From Paragonimus skrjabini miyazakii (Eukaryota > Platyhelminthes > Trematoda > Plagiorchiida > Troglotrematidae): a stretch of 64,000 nucleotides of DNA. Below the pieces are notes generated by a model. The model saw only the letters and a list, made by a program, of their open reading frames with translations. It had not been told where the DNA came from and made no database searches. The DNA is taken from positions 1 to 64,000 of the forward strand of contig JTDE01000221.1 in the NCBI GenBank assembly GCA_014338405.1. The letters run 5' to 3'. Below are positions 36,140 through 46,592 of the stretch, in pieces (position 1 is the first letter of the stretch; each line of letters starts with the position of its first letter). The translations under genes and the position numbers were made by a program.

Positions 36140-36500
36140 CGTAGTATAGGATTTGGCTAATTGCAAGTTAAATATAATCTATAGCTGATTAAAGTTTTCA
36201 CACAGACAGATGTCCTAGCCAGCCACTTTCAAAATAAAGGACTAGACTCTACTTTCGCTCTTGATGGGGATCGTCTATAATGTATATTCGTTTGTGGGCT
36301 GGAAGGCTAACTTCGGCCATGCATTTATGAAGCGCCCATAATGACCACTTAGCCGTTGGCTTCACATCAGGACGTCTGAATTACCATATCTGTAAGCACA
36401 ATCATTTCTGCTCACGATCCTTTCCGAAAGACGCTTGATGAACAGTCTATTTTAATACAACAGCTGTAATCAAGTGTAATCGATGTTCAACTTAAAATTA
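36140..36500. repeat. family A hammerhead-SINE, fold-back copy
   Basis: From 36140 to about 36410 the sequence aligns, block by block, with a nearly full minus-strand family A unit (GGATTTGGCTAATTGCAAGT, GACTAGACTCTACTTTCGCTC, then the tRNA-like part and the upstream ACCATATCTGTAAGCAC). From about 36411 it switches to the plus-strand 3' block (CTTTCCGAAAGACGCTTGATG, then CAACAGCTGTAATCAAGTG and GATGTTCAACTTAAAATTA). The ribozyme core reads TAGACGA instead of CTGACGA and is dead. Confidence 0.6.
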
Positions 36501-38017
36501 TGCGCGATATCTCCAATTTGTTCTCCTCTTAAAATCTCTGCAGATAACTGACTCTAGAACAACTCGTTGTCGTGCGGTACTAACCATTATTTTTACCGCT
36601 ACATTTCTGCTTCAAAACCTCCCAGAGATTGAAATTGACAGGTGAGACCAGATCACAACAATGTTCACAAGCTTGAGAGATGACTAATAAACCACAAATC
36701 GACAAATATGCTGTGTTGCAATCAGGGAAACTAATTAAAAAGTAATTCCTAGCCGATTTGGACTTGAGGATAATAGGATTTTAAATTTCCGGGGCAACTT
36801 TGTTTTTGTTAAGTGCCATTCTTCCTGTTGTAGCATAACTGCTGAAAAGAGTAAACTCAAGTAGAAGTGGGCGGGGTGAGATGGTGGTTGAAATTAAAAG
36901 GACTTGTCTCATTTCAGTAGTTGCAAGCGAAAAAGGACGCAAACAGAACGAAAATGATCGAACTTCTGAAAGTAAACCTTAGTACGCCTAGAAATTTGTT
37001 TGAATGCGCTTACTAAGACCATACCACGTTTACTGTGAATTGCATGGAACAGTATAGTTGTTGAGTAGATGCACATAGTTGTAACACAGGGTAAACTATC
37101 AGCATGGATTTTCGGACCAAAGCATGAAAAGATGGTTTTCTCATTATACAGAAATTAGTGCTACCTAAGTTGATCAATTAAATTTGTGCAATACAATAAT
37201 GCAATAAATTTGGATGACTGAAAATTTAACAATTAGTACAAATTACTTCACGGTCAACAAAAACGCATGACAGCGTCGATATTTTAGTTAAATTAAAGCT
37301 GGTAACTCATGACAGAATGAGAAAGAGACTAATTTGTTACGATGAGTGGCATCTCCTGTGGTGTATAAAAGTTCAAACACAATTTATGCTGCGTCTTTGG
37401 AATGAATTGCTCTAGAGAGCAAAGTTCAAACCTTAGAGAAAAAATAGAAAGGATTACCGTTGATATAACGTTTTCAATTAATTTGAATAGCAGGAGAAGT
37501 TTGTTCATCCATTTGGATGGATTCCTTTGGATTTTGTGTCACACGAAAATGTTCATTATCATTGGTTGCCAAAACCGATAACGACTGTTGTCTGCTAACG
37601 ATATTGAATGCAGCAGAACAAATAAGGAGCCTATGTATTCAGTTTTACAACTAATAGCTTTGTAGACCAACACAAACTAAGTGAATGAAAACGTTAGAAA
37701 GGGTACATGACTGACGGTAAGTAAATTGATACATACCGCTAGATTCATTGTTATCGGCTATGTGATTCAGCATTGTTTCGGAGCAACGGGCATAAAAACA
37801 GCCAACTGAAATTTTTGAATGAGTTTCTTGAGTGTTCCAATACCAAATACACCTCTCCGTCAACTCAGAACTCTGCCGTTATCAGTACCGTTGTCTTAGA
37901 AAATCCTAGGAGGAAAATCGCGAAGTTTAACACACTCCATAGAAATTAATGGAGATAGTCGATTATAACGATGCACAAATCGTGAAGATATTTCTTTTCG
38001 ATAGTTCACTTCTGGAG

Positions 38018-38020
<3 letters not shown>
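36501..38020. other. no recognisable feature
   Basis: Only one 70-codon open frame (37651-37863, minus) of unremarkable composition. Confidence 0.35.

Positions 38021-38072
<52 letters not shown>
38021..38072. repeat. (AT)26 microsatellite
   Basis: A perfect AT dinucleotide run of 52 bases. Such a tract can extrude as a cruciform and is likely to vary in length between individuals. Confidence 0.98.
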
Positions 38073-38076
<4 letters not shown>

Positions 38077-39212
38077 AGACGCAGTGACTGACTGCAGCTC
38101 ATTGTCGGTGCACGCAACACTAACGTATTAAAAACAAACAGTGAAGAAAGCAGGAAAACGAGCAAACGGTTACCTTACAAGACAAAGAACTTATGGTATA
38201 GATCAGATGACAATTTGATCGGTATTGTATTTCTCATATAGACTAGCAGAGTGGAAAAAGGTTTGAAATACAGATTATGGATTATGTACCGATTGGGTTT
38301 ATGACCATTTCTGTCAACAGGGCAACTGTAGGGATTTTAAAAGTCTTTTTTAAACAAACATGGACTGAAATAACGATTGCTGTTCGCTTTTGCTATTTTA
38401 CTGAAACTGCTGCGAATAATCGTGCTATTTAAAAGAGCCTGGATCGTCTGTTCAGCTCCGGCCGTGTGTCCACTTACTACTAGGTTATCAAAAACTCGCA
38501 TTGTAGACGGATATGACAGTATCATTACCAAGAGATTTTTGACAATTATTTTGAGCGATGCGCTTGGAACAAGTTACTCGGAGCGATGGGGGTAGTTTGT
38601 CTTCGATTCACTGAACGATGGCTGACTTCATTTTGACATTTGAACCCAAGGAAGCCGTTGAGTTAGCATTACGATAGATGTATCCATCTGTCAAACCCTT
38701 CTTCCCATTTAAGAAGGACTGTGAGCAAGACAGTCTTTTTCAGTTATCTATATATGAACACCGAAGGTGAGTTATGAAAAGGAAATTTCTTCACTGTGTA
38801 TTGTTAAATTTCTCAAATGGATTATTTTACAACTATTCAGTTTTCTTTAGCTTACTTGGGTTTACATTGTTAGGTACTGATTCGACGAAGTAGACTGGGT
38901 GTTGTACGTATATAAGTTATTCGAAGATGTTGGATAAATTAACCGATGACATTACTGCTGAATTCATAGTAAGTGGAAATGTCAATTAGCTTACGCAAGC
39001 CATATAGAACAAACAATCGGTTGCATCGTTCATAAGAGGGGATACATTTACTAGGCTACACAAATGCTGACCTTATCGAAACGACTCACTTGACCCTATC
39101 AACAAGTGGTACGAATCAATCATCAGTGTGTCTTTACTATGGAGGTGAACTCCGATCGAACTGATGTGACTGTTTACATTGTATGTGTGTGTCTACGATT
39201 TCACCCCATGAA
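38073..39212. other. no recognisable feature
   Basis: Nothing supported. Confidence 0.35.
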
Positions 39213-39903
39213 CTATCGATGAACCGTTTGATTTTTCTCTGTACATACCAGCAGCAACAATGAGGGCATGTGGAGGTGCAGTGAAAGGATACCGGATACA
39301 CCGTGCAAATTTGCATCGTCAATTGCTGCCGTCAACTTTGCTTGTAGTCCAAAATAACAGTAGACTGTGGAGACATTTGTACTGGCTCGTTTTAGGATAT
39401 TCATCATCAGGGTAATTACATAACAATTTACATGAAACAGAGTTGTCAGGGCCTGACGACCGAAAACGACTAGCAAGTTTGAGTGACGTCAGACACGTCA
39501 TAGACACACACAGACAAGGCTTTAATACGATCACGTCATCATTATGACGCAACGGGAGCCATGACATTTTGATCGGTCGTGGTGTGAGTTGCTGGCCATG
39601 ACAACTTCGGCGTCTGAACAAGGCGCTTTTGTGCGCAAAACGGTGGATTTTTTAATCCAATTCTAAAATTCGGCATTTAACAATTTTTGAGTGACTGGCG
39701 TTGACTCGGTAAATTGGGCGAAAAGCGAAGTCCAGGTTAACTGTAAGATTTCATTAGAGCAGAAAGAAGACATATATTGCGATATGTTAACATTTCATTT
39801 ACTCTCATCAGTCGCAAACGTAAAACATGCAGGTTATATACATCATACAAATAAGGACAGACAGGGATTAGACACGCATACAAGCACAACAAGCATTATG
39901 TAA
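39213..39903 (-). other. probable 3' untranslated region of the PLE copy
   Basis: Directly downstream of the PLE stop codon on the minus strand. Two overlapping open frames (39319-39621 and 39213-39476) cover part of it but show no domain. A CTGATGATG followed by AAAACGAGC (about 39410-39385, minus) resembles the CTGATGA...GAAAC spacing described for hammerheads in PLE termini, but stem II cannot form, so I do not call a ribozyme. Confidence 0.35.
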
Positions 39904-40722
39904 TCACGACCATGGCAACCCGATAGGTTGCCTCAACCACTTTTGTGCACACAACGTCGGCTGGTAAGTTCGGATGAGCATCGCATCACAGAAAGCTGGT
40001 AGCTTCGGTTTTCGATTGCGCAACAGTAACTTAAATGAGTTTAATGGGTCAACTTGGTGACCCGTTGTCATGAGGTGTTTAGCAATCGATGACGTTGAAT
40101 TTCGAGCCGTCATTGCAACAAGTTGAGGCTGGTGCGTCATCTATTGTTTCAACCATTTCGGAGTGTGTTCGGCGACTCGCTGAGATAGTTGTCGATCTGT
40201 TCTGCCTATGTAAATTTCACTGCAACTGCAAGTGAACTGGTAAACAACATGGGAGGCAGAAGAGTTTGGCAAGCTAAATTCGCGATTTCGGAGAACTGCT
40301 CCTCTGGTGGTTTGAAATAAGCGCAACTGCGCAGCCGCACACGTTCGAGCCAGAGCAGACTTTAATTTGTGCTTTATGTCGTTGGCTAAGTGATCACCTT
40401 TGAATGGCAAGAATAAGAAAACATCCTTCTTTTGGGCTGTCAGTGTGGGCTCAGTGCTCTTCTTCACCGTATTATGTGCCCCGATGAATTTGTCAGGGTA
40501 CCCATTTGCCAGCAACGTTTGTCTCAACAATTCCTGTTCCATATGCAGTGTATCGGGGGTGCAAATACGCCTGGCTCTATGAAACAGTGTCTTAACCAAA
40601 CCCCGTTTGTATGCAATCGGAGCAAAGCTGGAAAACTGAAGGTAGTGACCACTGCATGTCGCTTTGCGATAAACCGAGTGCTGTAACGTGCCATCCGCAC
40701 GTCTAGTAATGAGCACATTCAT
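39904..40722 (-). pseudogene. Penelope-like retroelement, RT thumb to GIY-YIG and C-terminus
   Basis: This continues the element from 40719-41198. The first 193 codons read VLITRRADGTLQHSVYRKAT (RT thumb), YKRGLVKTLFHRAR, LLANGYPDKFIG, a linker with FLFLPFKGDHLA, then the GIY-YIG endonuclease: a CSC pair and EIYIGRT at residues 165-174, with EH at 185-186 and PKWLKQ. A single TAG at 40141-40143 interrupts the frame. The same frame then continues for 78 codons with SSIAKHLMTTGHQVDP and LCAQKWLRQPIGLPWS, ending in TGA at 39904. So only one nonsense codon separates these two parts. The join to the upstream frame lost a few residues and the reading phase near 40720. Confidence 0.92.
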
Positions 40723-41198
40723 TCCACTTCGTGAAATAAAGATAGGTTGGGGTGGATATTATTAAGGAAGTTGAAAAACAAGTCAAAATGAGTAGCATCA
40801 ATAAAAATCAAGATATCATCGACGTATCGTTTGTACAATAACAATTCAGTTATATTATCCGGGACTTGTCGCTCAATCATTCCTAAGAAGATGTCTGCTA
40901 GTGTTGGGCCTGTAAGATGTTTATCAACAAGGTGTGCAACAGTTACGCTGGTAGTAATCTTGGTGACTCCGCTGCTGATCCAAGCTGAATAATGGTCACG
41001 GATATGTTCAGATAGGCGCCTAGTCGTGCACCCCACGTAACTATTGCCAAAGGAATAAGTCAATGAGTATACATAAAAGGAAGCCGCAGAAACGAACACT
41101 TTATCCTTTAACCGTAAACAGAAGGCTGAAGTAAACCTGAAACAGACACGTAATTTGGCGGCATAGCATGTTCTATTGTTAACAGTGTTGAAACTCAT
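40719..41198 (-). pseudogene. chimeric Penelope-like element: GIY-YIG end fused to RT core
   Basis: One open frame of 159 codons joins two domains in the wrong order. Residues 11-94 match the C-terminal endonuclease of a PLE: AAKLRVCFRFTSAF, LKDK, GNSYVGCTTRRLSEHI (the YVG form of GIY-YIG, residues 51-66), SAWISSG and VAHLVDKH. Residues 96-159 match the core of the reverse transcriptase: TGPTLADIFLGMIER, then the catalytic YKRYVDDILIFID with YVDD at 125-128, and NNIHPNLSLFHEVE. In an intact element RT precedes GIY-YIG. The simplest origin is two head-to-tail units with a deletion from the end of the first into the RT of the second (junction near 40914). A frameshift at 40719 leads into the next segment. 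Confidence 0.9.
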
Positions 41199-42636
41199 AG
41201 TGGTTTTTCCGGCAAGACTTTGAATGTTTCACATTAATGTTATATAATTGTCCTAATCATGAATGAACGAAAACGAGTTTATTTACTGCACTATTTTTAT
41301 GACGATTACTCTGAAGACTTTTAAGCATTTGTACTGGTTGGCCACCATAGAAGTGATGAACACCTGTTTTGAACTCGCTCATTCTAAACAATACGCATTT
41401 TGATGTAGCCAACCTGTGTTCTGCGAGCATGCGCCACAATGATAACTCAAGCACTGGTGATCTTCTCACAGCTAGTTCTGTGGTGTTGATGAATGCTAGC
41501 TCACTTGTAGACGAGCAACTGGTAGCCAGTCGTTCTCAGCCTGTATGGTAAAGGTATACGGCAGTAACGCCAGTTAAACGGATTGTTATTTAGGTCACAT
41601 AACCCACCACTTAGGTGTCTGACTAGAAATCTTTGACAACCTATGTAGATACCTCAAAAGAGCAGAAATTCACTGGAAAACTGCACTACGAATTACTGAA
41701 CAGACCATGAACAACCTGTGGTTAAACTAGCCCGAAATTTCAAACGTCTACTCAGTGTGAACAACACGGTTTTGATTTTTTCTCCTCTAAAGTTGTTACA
41801 GTAGTCTCGGATTTATTTATCTTCAAGTTTTAGATGAACAACAACTAATATCAACTCCATCTGGTTCCGTCAATGACTGAAACACACGAGATATTGTGCC
41901 AACCTATATGAATAGTTAGACTTCAGAGCAGTTTTTAATTGAGGCTTTCCGCTAGTTTTCTATTGCTTGTTGTTTTTTCCCTGGTAAATGATATTCGCAT
42001 ATTACTCATATATAAGTGGATTGTATATGAATTCACACTAACCTCGTGTTAATTTCATAGGAATACTACAACACTTTTTGCACAAATAACGAGTGGTTAC
42101 CAGCAGGTCTATCAGTATCTCCTTGCGATAAAGTAAATTCACAAGCATCCACTCAAGTATGAAAACCAAGATATCATTTCGAAACAGACGGTCACTAACT
42201 AAGGATCCATCCAGACGAATTATATATGTGTAAATCGGTGCAGTCTCACCCACACAAAGGACGATCTGCGTCACATTATCCCCCAAAATCGAGAACAACA
42301 CTGACCCTAGTATTCCGTACACAGTAATGAAAGCATACTTTTCGGTGAAGTAAACAACAGAATTTAACCAATATCTAATATGTATGCAATAAAGTAGGTC
42401 CATTTACTTGGGTGTTCATCGTTAGAGGTAGGGTATACTAAAGGTATATTCGTCTAGCTGCAGAAGAAACCGAAAGTTTCAATGATATAACTCAAACTGT
42501 TTAACATTTTTTGTATACCATAACTATCCTTTTTAGCCACGTATAATAATCTTAAACCCAAAATTCATGCCTTGATTCCGTTCTAACTTCTTTGGCTCAC
42601 AATATATATTAATTACGTTTGAAAATACCCAATAAA
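41199..42636. other. no recognisable feature
   Basis: The first part (41257-41469, minus open frame) may be further decayed PLE sequence, but I see no motif. The 121-codon minus-strand open frame at 42038-42403 has no domain. Confidence 0.3.
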
Positions 42637-43030
42637 GTCATGAGAACGACACAGTAGCGAACAAGATTTGTTTTCTGTTTTTGTTTGGCTAATTACAACA
42701 CAATAAGTATGAAAACAGCAGCCAGAGTGAGTCAGAAAGATGGTCAATAGAGGTTATGGACAGCGTGTTTGTTATTTGTCACGCAATCACTGTTCCAAAT
42801 CGTGGGCTTGATTGATTGTGGGCCAGGGGAGATTAACTGTCCGTACGAACTTCTTCTGAGCGCAGAGGTCAGGGTTGCGCAATCGGATACTAGTGGCCTC
42901 GGTAACGGTCAACGATCGTAATCTCACCATCTTTGATCTCTGATAACAAACACGCCGTCCATAACCTCTAATGACCGTTTTTCTGACCCACTCCAGTTAA
43001 TGTTTTCATATTTATTGTGCTGTAATTAGC
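42637..43030 (+). repeat. repeat family C with 90-base inverted arms
   Basis: The left arm (42687-42775) and right arm (42943-43030) are inverted copies of each other with about 80-85% identity by eye (AGAGGTTATGGACAGCGTGT against its complement at 42951-42971), around a 167-base centre. Comparison with the 50.7 kb relative shows that the family starts about 50 bases left of the left arm (GAGAACGACACAGTAGCGAAC) and that the relative lacks the right arm. The arms are therefore not true terminal inverted repeats of a MITE; the right arm looks like an inverted duplication of the 5' part. Confidence 0.8.
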
Positions 43031-44626
43031 TTCAAAATATTAATTGGTTCCACATGGAAAGCTAGCACACAAAAACCACGGCCACTTTACTTCCTGAACT
43101 GACTGAACGAAGCACGTGGATCAACCGGGACTTTCAGCTTTGTGTCCATATAATGCTTACATACACGGGTCACTGAGTTCTTGTACTAGCGGACTGTATA
43201 CTACCTTGTGCAATGACAGTCGCAGGTGATCTTTACATTTACAAAGTCTCAGCAGTCGAGTGTGATCGTACCAATCATGCTTGGCTTACGATCGGCGATG
43301 GTATCATCGTCTGACAGTTATTTGCAAACCTATTTGCAAGCCTATTAATGGGCCACTGATGACGTATGCGTTTTATAATTAATGGAAATTGCTGAAAATC
43401 AAGTCTCCTGAAGAGAAACTGTATCTGATGTTTAAGACGGTGGCTATGAGTCAATAGGAAATCATCAAATATAGCACCCTGCTGGAACAACCTGGAGATT
43501 TTGTGTCTAACGTCGATCTGTAGTATGTTTTAGATTCTAAGTTCACTCTGCCCAGGTTTTGTCATATTTTCCCTGTCATGTTTACTTCTACTCAAACAGT
43601 ACATCAGTAACTGTAAAAATTGAATAAAGTGAGCGTGGATTTCGTCAAAGTACAGCTGAACAAAAAGAATGAGATGATTTTGAGTGTTTCGGGTAACAAG
43701 CATAAAACATAGACTCAAACAATAAATTGTCCGTATTCTAAACATGGTGCACATATTGAGTATACATGTAAAGTTACAGGTCTATTTACTCTGAATAACG
43801 CTGTTGGAATTCTGGTGTCATATGTTTAAAGTATCTCTATAGAATTCCAAACAGACATTCAGTTATCACTCTTTATTTTTTGTTCACTTTGCTAGACTCA
43901 TCGCAGTTCACTCAAGCTAAGTAAATTGACCATCGGTGCCTCTAAGCTAAGTTACGGAGGAAAACGTTCATTTGAAATGGTTCATCACAAAATCCTTGTT
44001 GGATGTTGCATGGAATTGTGCAAGTGAGTAAATTTATAATTCTTTTGGGTTACTCATTTAGCGTATTTTCTTTTGACTTTAGTACCCTAGAAGGTAGTTG
44101 GGACTACCGTGACAGAATGATTTTCAGCGCAAGGTTAAATTAGAGGTAAACAGAGAGGAGCAAACGGAACTACATTTTTTTCCACTTCTTCCCATTTTGT
44201 GAACCTTTGGCCCAAATCAGCGCTTCTGTCTGTGACCGTGGTTCTGCTATAGAACAAGCGACTTTCTATTCATGATGTTACTATTGTTGGTCCCAATTAT
44301 TTTGCAGTACTCTAGAACAGTTACGTGTGTCACTTAACGTGATGTCGATCTTTGTTTGCGCTTGCTTGTTGCACCGGAGCTACGAGAATGCACAGGCCAT
44401 CACTAAACAGATAGTCGTTATCGGAGAAGGCTATGGCAGCCGATAAGACGAAACCTTATACAAGGGACAGTTAGTATGGCAGTCTTCACTTTAGGATGGA
44501 ACAACTCCGTTTAAATAAAAACCGTTGCACAACAGTTCACAACGATAATTAGTAGCAGTTTACTGTTTGGGTTCTGAAATTCAAAGTGTGCACATTTCAC
44601 TTCAGATATACTTGATATTCATACAT
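43031..44626. other. no recognisable feature
   Basis: Open frames up to 74 codons on the minus strand (43275-43754) show nothing I can identify. Confidence 0.35.
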
Positions 44627-44755
44627 ATCGATTGGAGTTAACAGACAGTAAATGTGTCTCCTCCCGAGGCGATCGGGCAACCTGATCATTACTCACAAGC
44701 AACAGTGGTTGAGTGTTCACATATGATAATTCGGTCGTGCTTAACGTGAGGTCAA

Positions 44756-44809
44756 TGGCGCAGTGGTAAACACGGTTGCTCATGAACAGCGTGTCCGTGG
44801 TTCAAGTCC
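44756..44809 (+). promoter_or_regulatory. tRNA-like internal Pol III promoter (A and B boxes)
   Basis: TGGCGCAGTGG (44756-44766) fits the A-box consensus and GGTTCAAGTCC (44799-44809) fits the B-box consensus, 32 bases apart, as in tRNA genes. Flanking bases no longer fold as a tRNA cloverleaf. Transcription would start a little upstream and run into the ribozyme. Confidence 0.8.
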
Positions 44810-44827
44810 CGGCAGTGGCGATGATAT

Positions 44828-44872
44828 GCACTACTGACGAGCTGTAATGAGAGCGAAACTCGAGTCTAGTGC
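44828..44872 (+). ncRNA. type I hammerhead ribozyme motif, minimal stem III
   Basis: Stem I pairs GCACTA (44828-44833) with TAGTGC (44867-44872) perfectly. Core CTGACGA (44834-44840) is followed by stem II GCTGTAATGAGAGC with one G-G mismatch, then GAAA (44855-44858), a 2-3 bp stem III closed by a TCGA-type loop, and the cleavage triplet GTC ending at 44866. All invariant core bases are present. Self-cleavage would fall between 44866 and 44867. Confidence 0.85.
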
Positions 44873-44983
44873 TTCTTTTCGAAATGGGCCGACTGGAAAG
44901 TCTATGGGAATGTGACAGCTGCGATCAATTGTGGGTGACGTTCAACTTGAAATTAACCAAGTCCCCGACTACTCATCAATAAT

Positions 44984-45680
44984 CTACAATAGTGATTGCC
45001 AATCGACGTGGGAAGCAACTGCGTTCTTGGTAAAAACAGTCGGTGTGCCAGAACAACCCATGCGGAAAGTAGATTACGTAATAGTATAATCTTCCGAATA
45101 TGGACAGACCGGAAAAGTGAACCAAAAAGGGCAAATTTGCTTTTGTATCAATTAAAGCGTATTCTGAATTATTGATAAGTACAAGTATTTAGCAAAGTGA
45201 AAGTTGATTATATGTTCATCTGTTTTGCAGGTGTGGAAATAATCATTAACGAAGACTGTCAAATAAAACAGTTTACCTGTAGCTCACGGAATTTTTGTAT
45301 TAACGCACTAAAAATCACATCGTTTGCATTCTGAAGTGAGAGATTAATATAAATCACCTGTGGTGTCAGTTGTCAGGCCTACTGATCCAAACGATTGACC
45401 AATCATGTCATTCGATTTGGTGAGCTGAAATAGCTAACGTGCATAGAAGTAAGTTAAGCGACTGATGGAAGTTGATGACAGTCAAGTGGCGGAGAGAAGC
45501 ACGGGCGATTTTACCCGATAGAAATAATCCTGCAGGTTGACAAAAATTGAAGTCACTATTTCACAACATAGTCATTTGGTATTACAACTGAGCGGTTTGG
45601 CAGATCCGATGATTCAGATAAAACTCATTTATGATAAGTTAGGACTTTGACTGGATTCATACCAGCAAAATATTCGACCT
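44984..45680. other. no recognisable feature
   Basis: Nothing identified. Confidence 0.35.
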
Positions 45681-45690
45681 TTTGACCTGG

Positions 45691-45773
45691 CTTCGTAGCT
45701 CAGCTGGTAGAGCGCTTGCCGCGTTTAAGCGTACTGTTTTTGTCTCTGGTTCGAATCCAACCGAAGCCCTCAG
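45691..45773 (+). repeat. tRNA-like SINE head (family B)
   Basis: It has a perfect 7-bp acceptor-like stem (GGCTTCG with CGAAGCC), a good D arm (GCTCAGCTGGTAGAGC, A box) and a B box (GGTTCGAATCC). The anticodon arm does not form a normal 5-bp stem with a 7-base loop, and the T stem has two mismatches. A diverged copy with the same odd CGTTTA middle is present at about 62.89 kb on the minus strand. Shared non-tRNA bases between the two argue for a tRNA-derived retroposon rather than a working tRNA gene. Confidence 0.65.
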
Positions 45774-46367
45774 TTATCATAATTGGATCTCAGCTGAATA
45801 TTTTTTAGGTAAAAAAATCGAGCACATAAAGACTTCGAGTTGAACGATCCGGTGATTACATCGATAGACCCATAATGCATGGTGGTAGTGGGTTACAGCA
45901 TTTCGGAGCTACTGTTTGATCCACCGGACTGAGATAATTGGTTGTACCGAATCGCATCATCAACGATTTTGAATCAGAGAGCTTTCTTTAGGAATATTTA
46001 CTACCAATGTCGTTAATCCAGAATGACGAGATATTTCAAGGTGATGATGCTCAAGTTGACCGATAGAGTCCAGAACGGGACATTGGTAGTCTTCCAACGT
46101 AAATGGTCTTTAAAAGAGCGAGGTTATAGCCATAGCACCATTCAAATTTGGTTCAACCGTGTAACAGTTACAGTGAATTTGTGTGTAAACTTTTATTAAG
46201 GAAACAGAGCTTATTTAACCAAGGTCTGTCATACGGTAGATCACGAGAACTGAGTAAACCTGCCTACAACAAGTGTAAGCACTACTGTGGTTTATTGTGT
46301 TAACCCAAAAAATGTCAGCTTATACTAACTTACACCGATCAACTGTTTTCCCGATGGATATGTGGAT
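45774..46367. other. no recognisable feature
   Basis: May contain the body of the family B SINE, but I cannot align it to the second copy. Confidence 0.3.
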
Positions 46368-46592
46368 TTATAAAGTTTTTGGTCTAAGTGCTGCAAACCA
46401 TTCAGTCATTTTTTGCTCAAACGTAAACTGATCGTACCACAATTGTGCATAAGGAACAGGAACCCAGACTGATACGTTTTTCAAAATGGGTGAATGATTC
46501 AAGAATGCCTGAGCTGAAGAAGATGGTTCACCTATGGTATCCCAATTGAAACCCACAATAAAGTTTCTCAACTTGATTTTGATAATTCGCTA
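46368..46592 (-). CDS. possible 3' terminal exon, unknown protein
   Basis: About 74 codons are open on the minus strand after an in-frame TAG, ending in TAA at 46368. The translation is unusually protein-like, with four Trp and segments such as NFIVGFNWDTIGEPSSSAQ, VSVWVPVPYAQLWYDQ and MTEWFAALRPKTL. I see no convincing acceptor, so it could be a terminal exon, a small gene fragment or a retrocopy piece. I recognise no family. Confidence 0.2.

Larger units (their letters stand above)
44627..44983 (+). repeat. family A hammerhead-SINE, best-preserved sense copy
   Basis: This 357-bp copy is used here as the family reference. It begins at TATCGATTGGAGTTAACAG, lacking about 70 bases found in the 17.7 kb copy. 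It contains a tRNA-like Pol III promoter, a hammerhead ribozyme (44828-44872), a TTTT soon after stem I that might act as a weak Pol III terminator, and the 3' block ending GACTACTCATCAATAAT. There is no open frame and no poly(A) tail. The layout resembles schistosome SM-alpha (Pol III promoter plus hammerhead), but the ribozyme has the minimal-stem-III form. Mobilisation by a resident retroelement is inference. Confidence 0.9.

Noticed and set aside
39385..39415. Hammerhead in the PLE 3' region (CTGATGATG...AAAACGAG, minus)
   Set aside because: No stem II can form between the core halves, and GAAA reads AAAA.
40400..40686. Plus-strand open frames in 40.4-40.7 kb
   Set aside because: They are shadows of the minus-strand PLE coding sequence.
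42687..43030. MITE with terminal inverted repeats
   Set aside because: The related copy at 50.7 kb continues beyond the left arm and lacks the right arm, so the arms are not element termini.
45691..45773. A functional tRNA gene
   Set aside because: The anticodon arm is not a 5-bp stem with a 7-base loop, the T stem has two mismatches, and a diverged copy sharing non-tRNA bases is at 62.9 kb.
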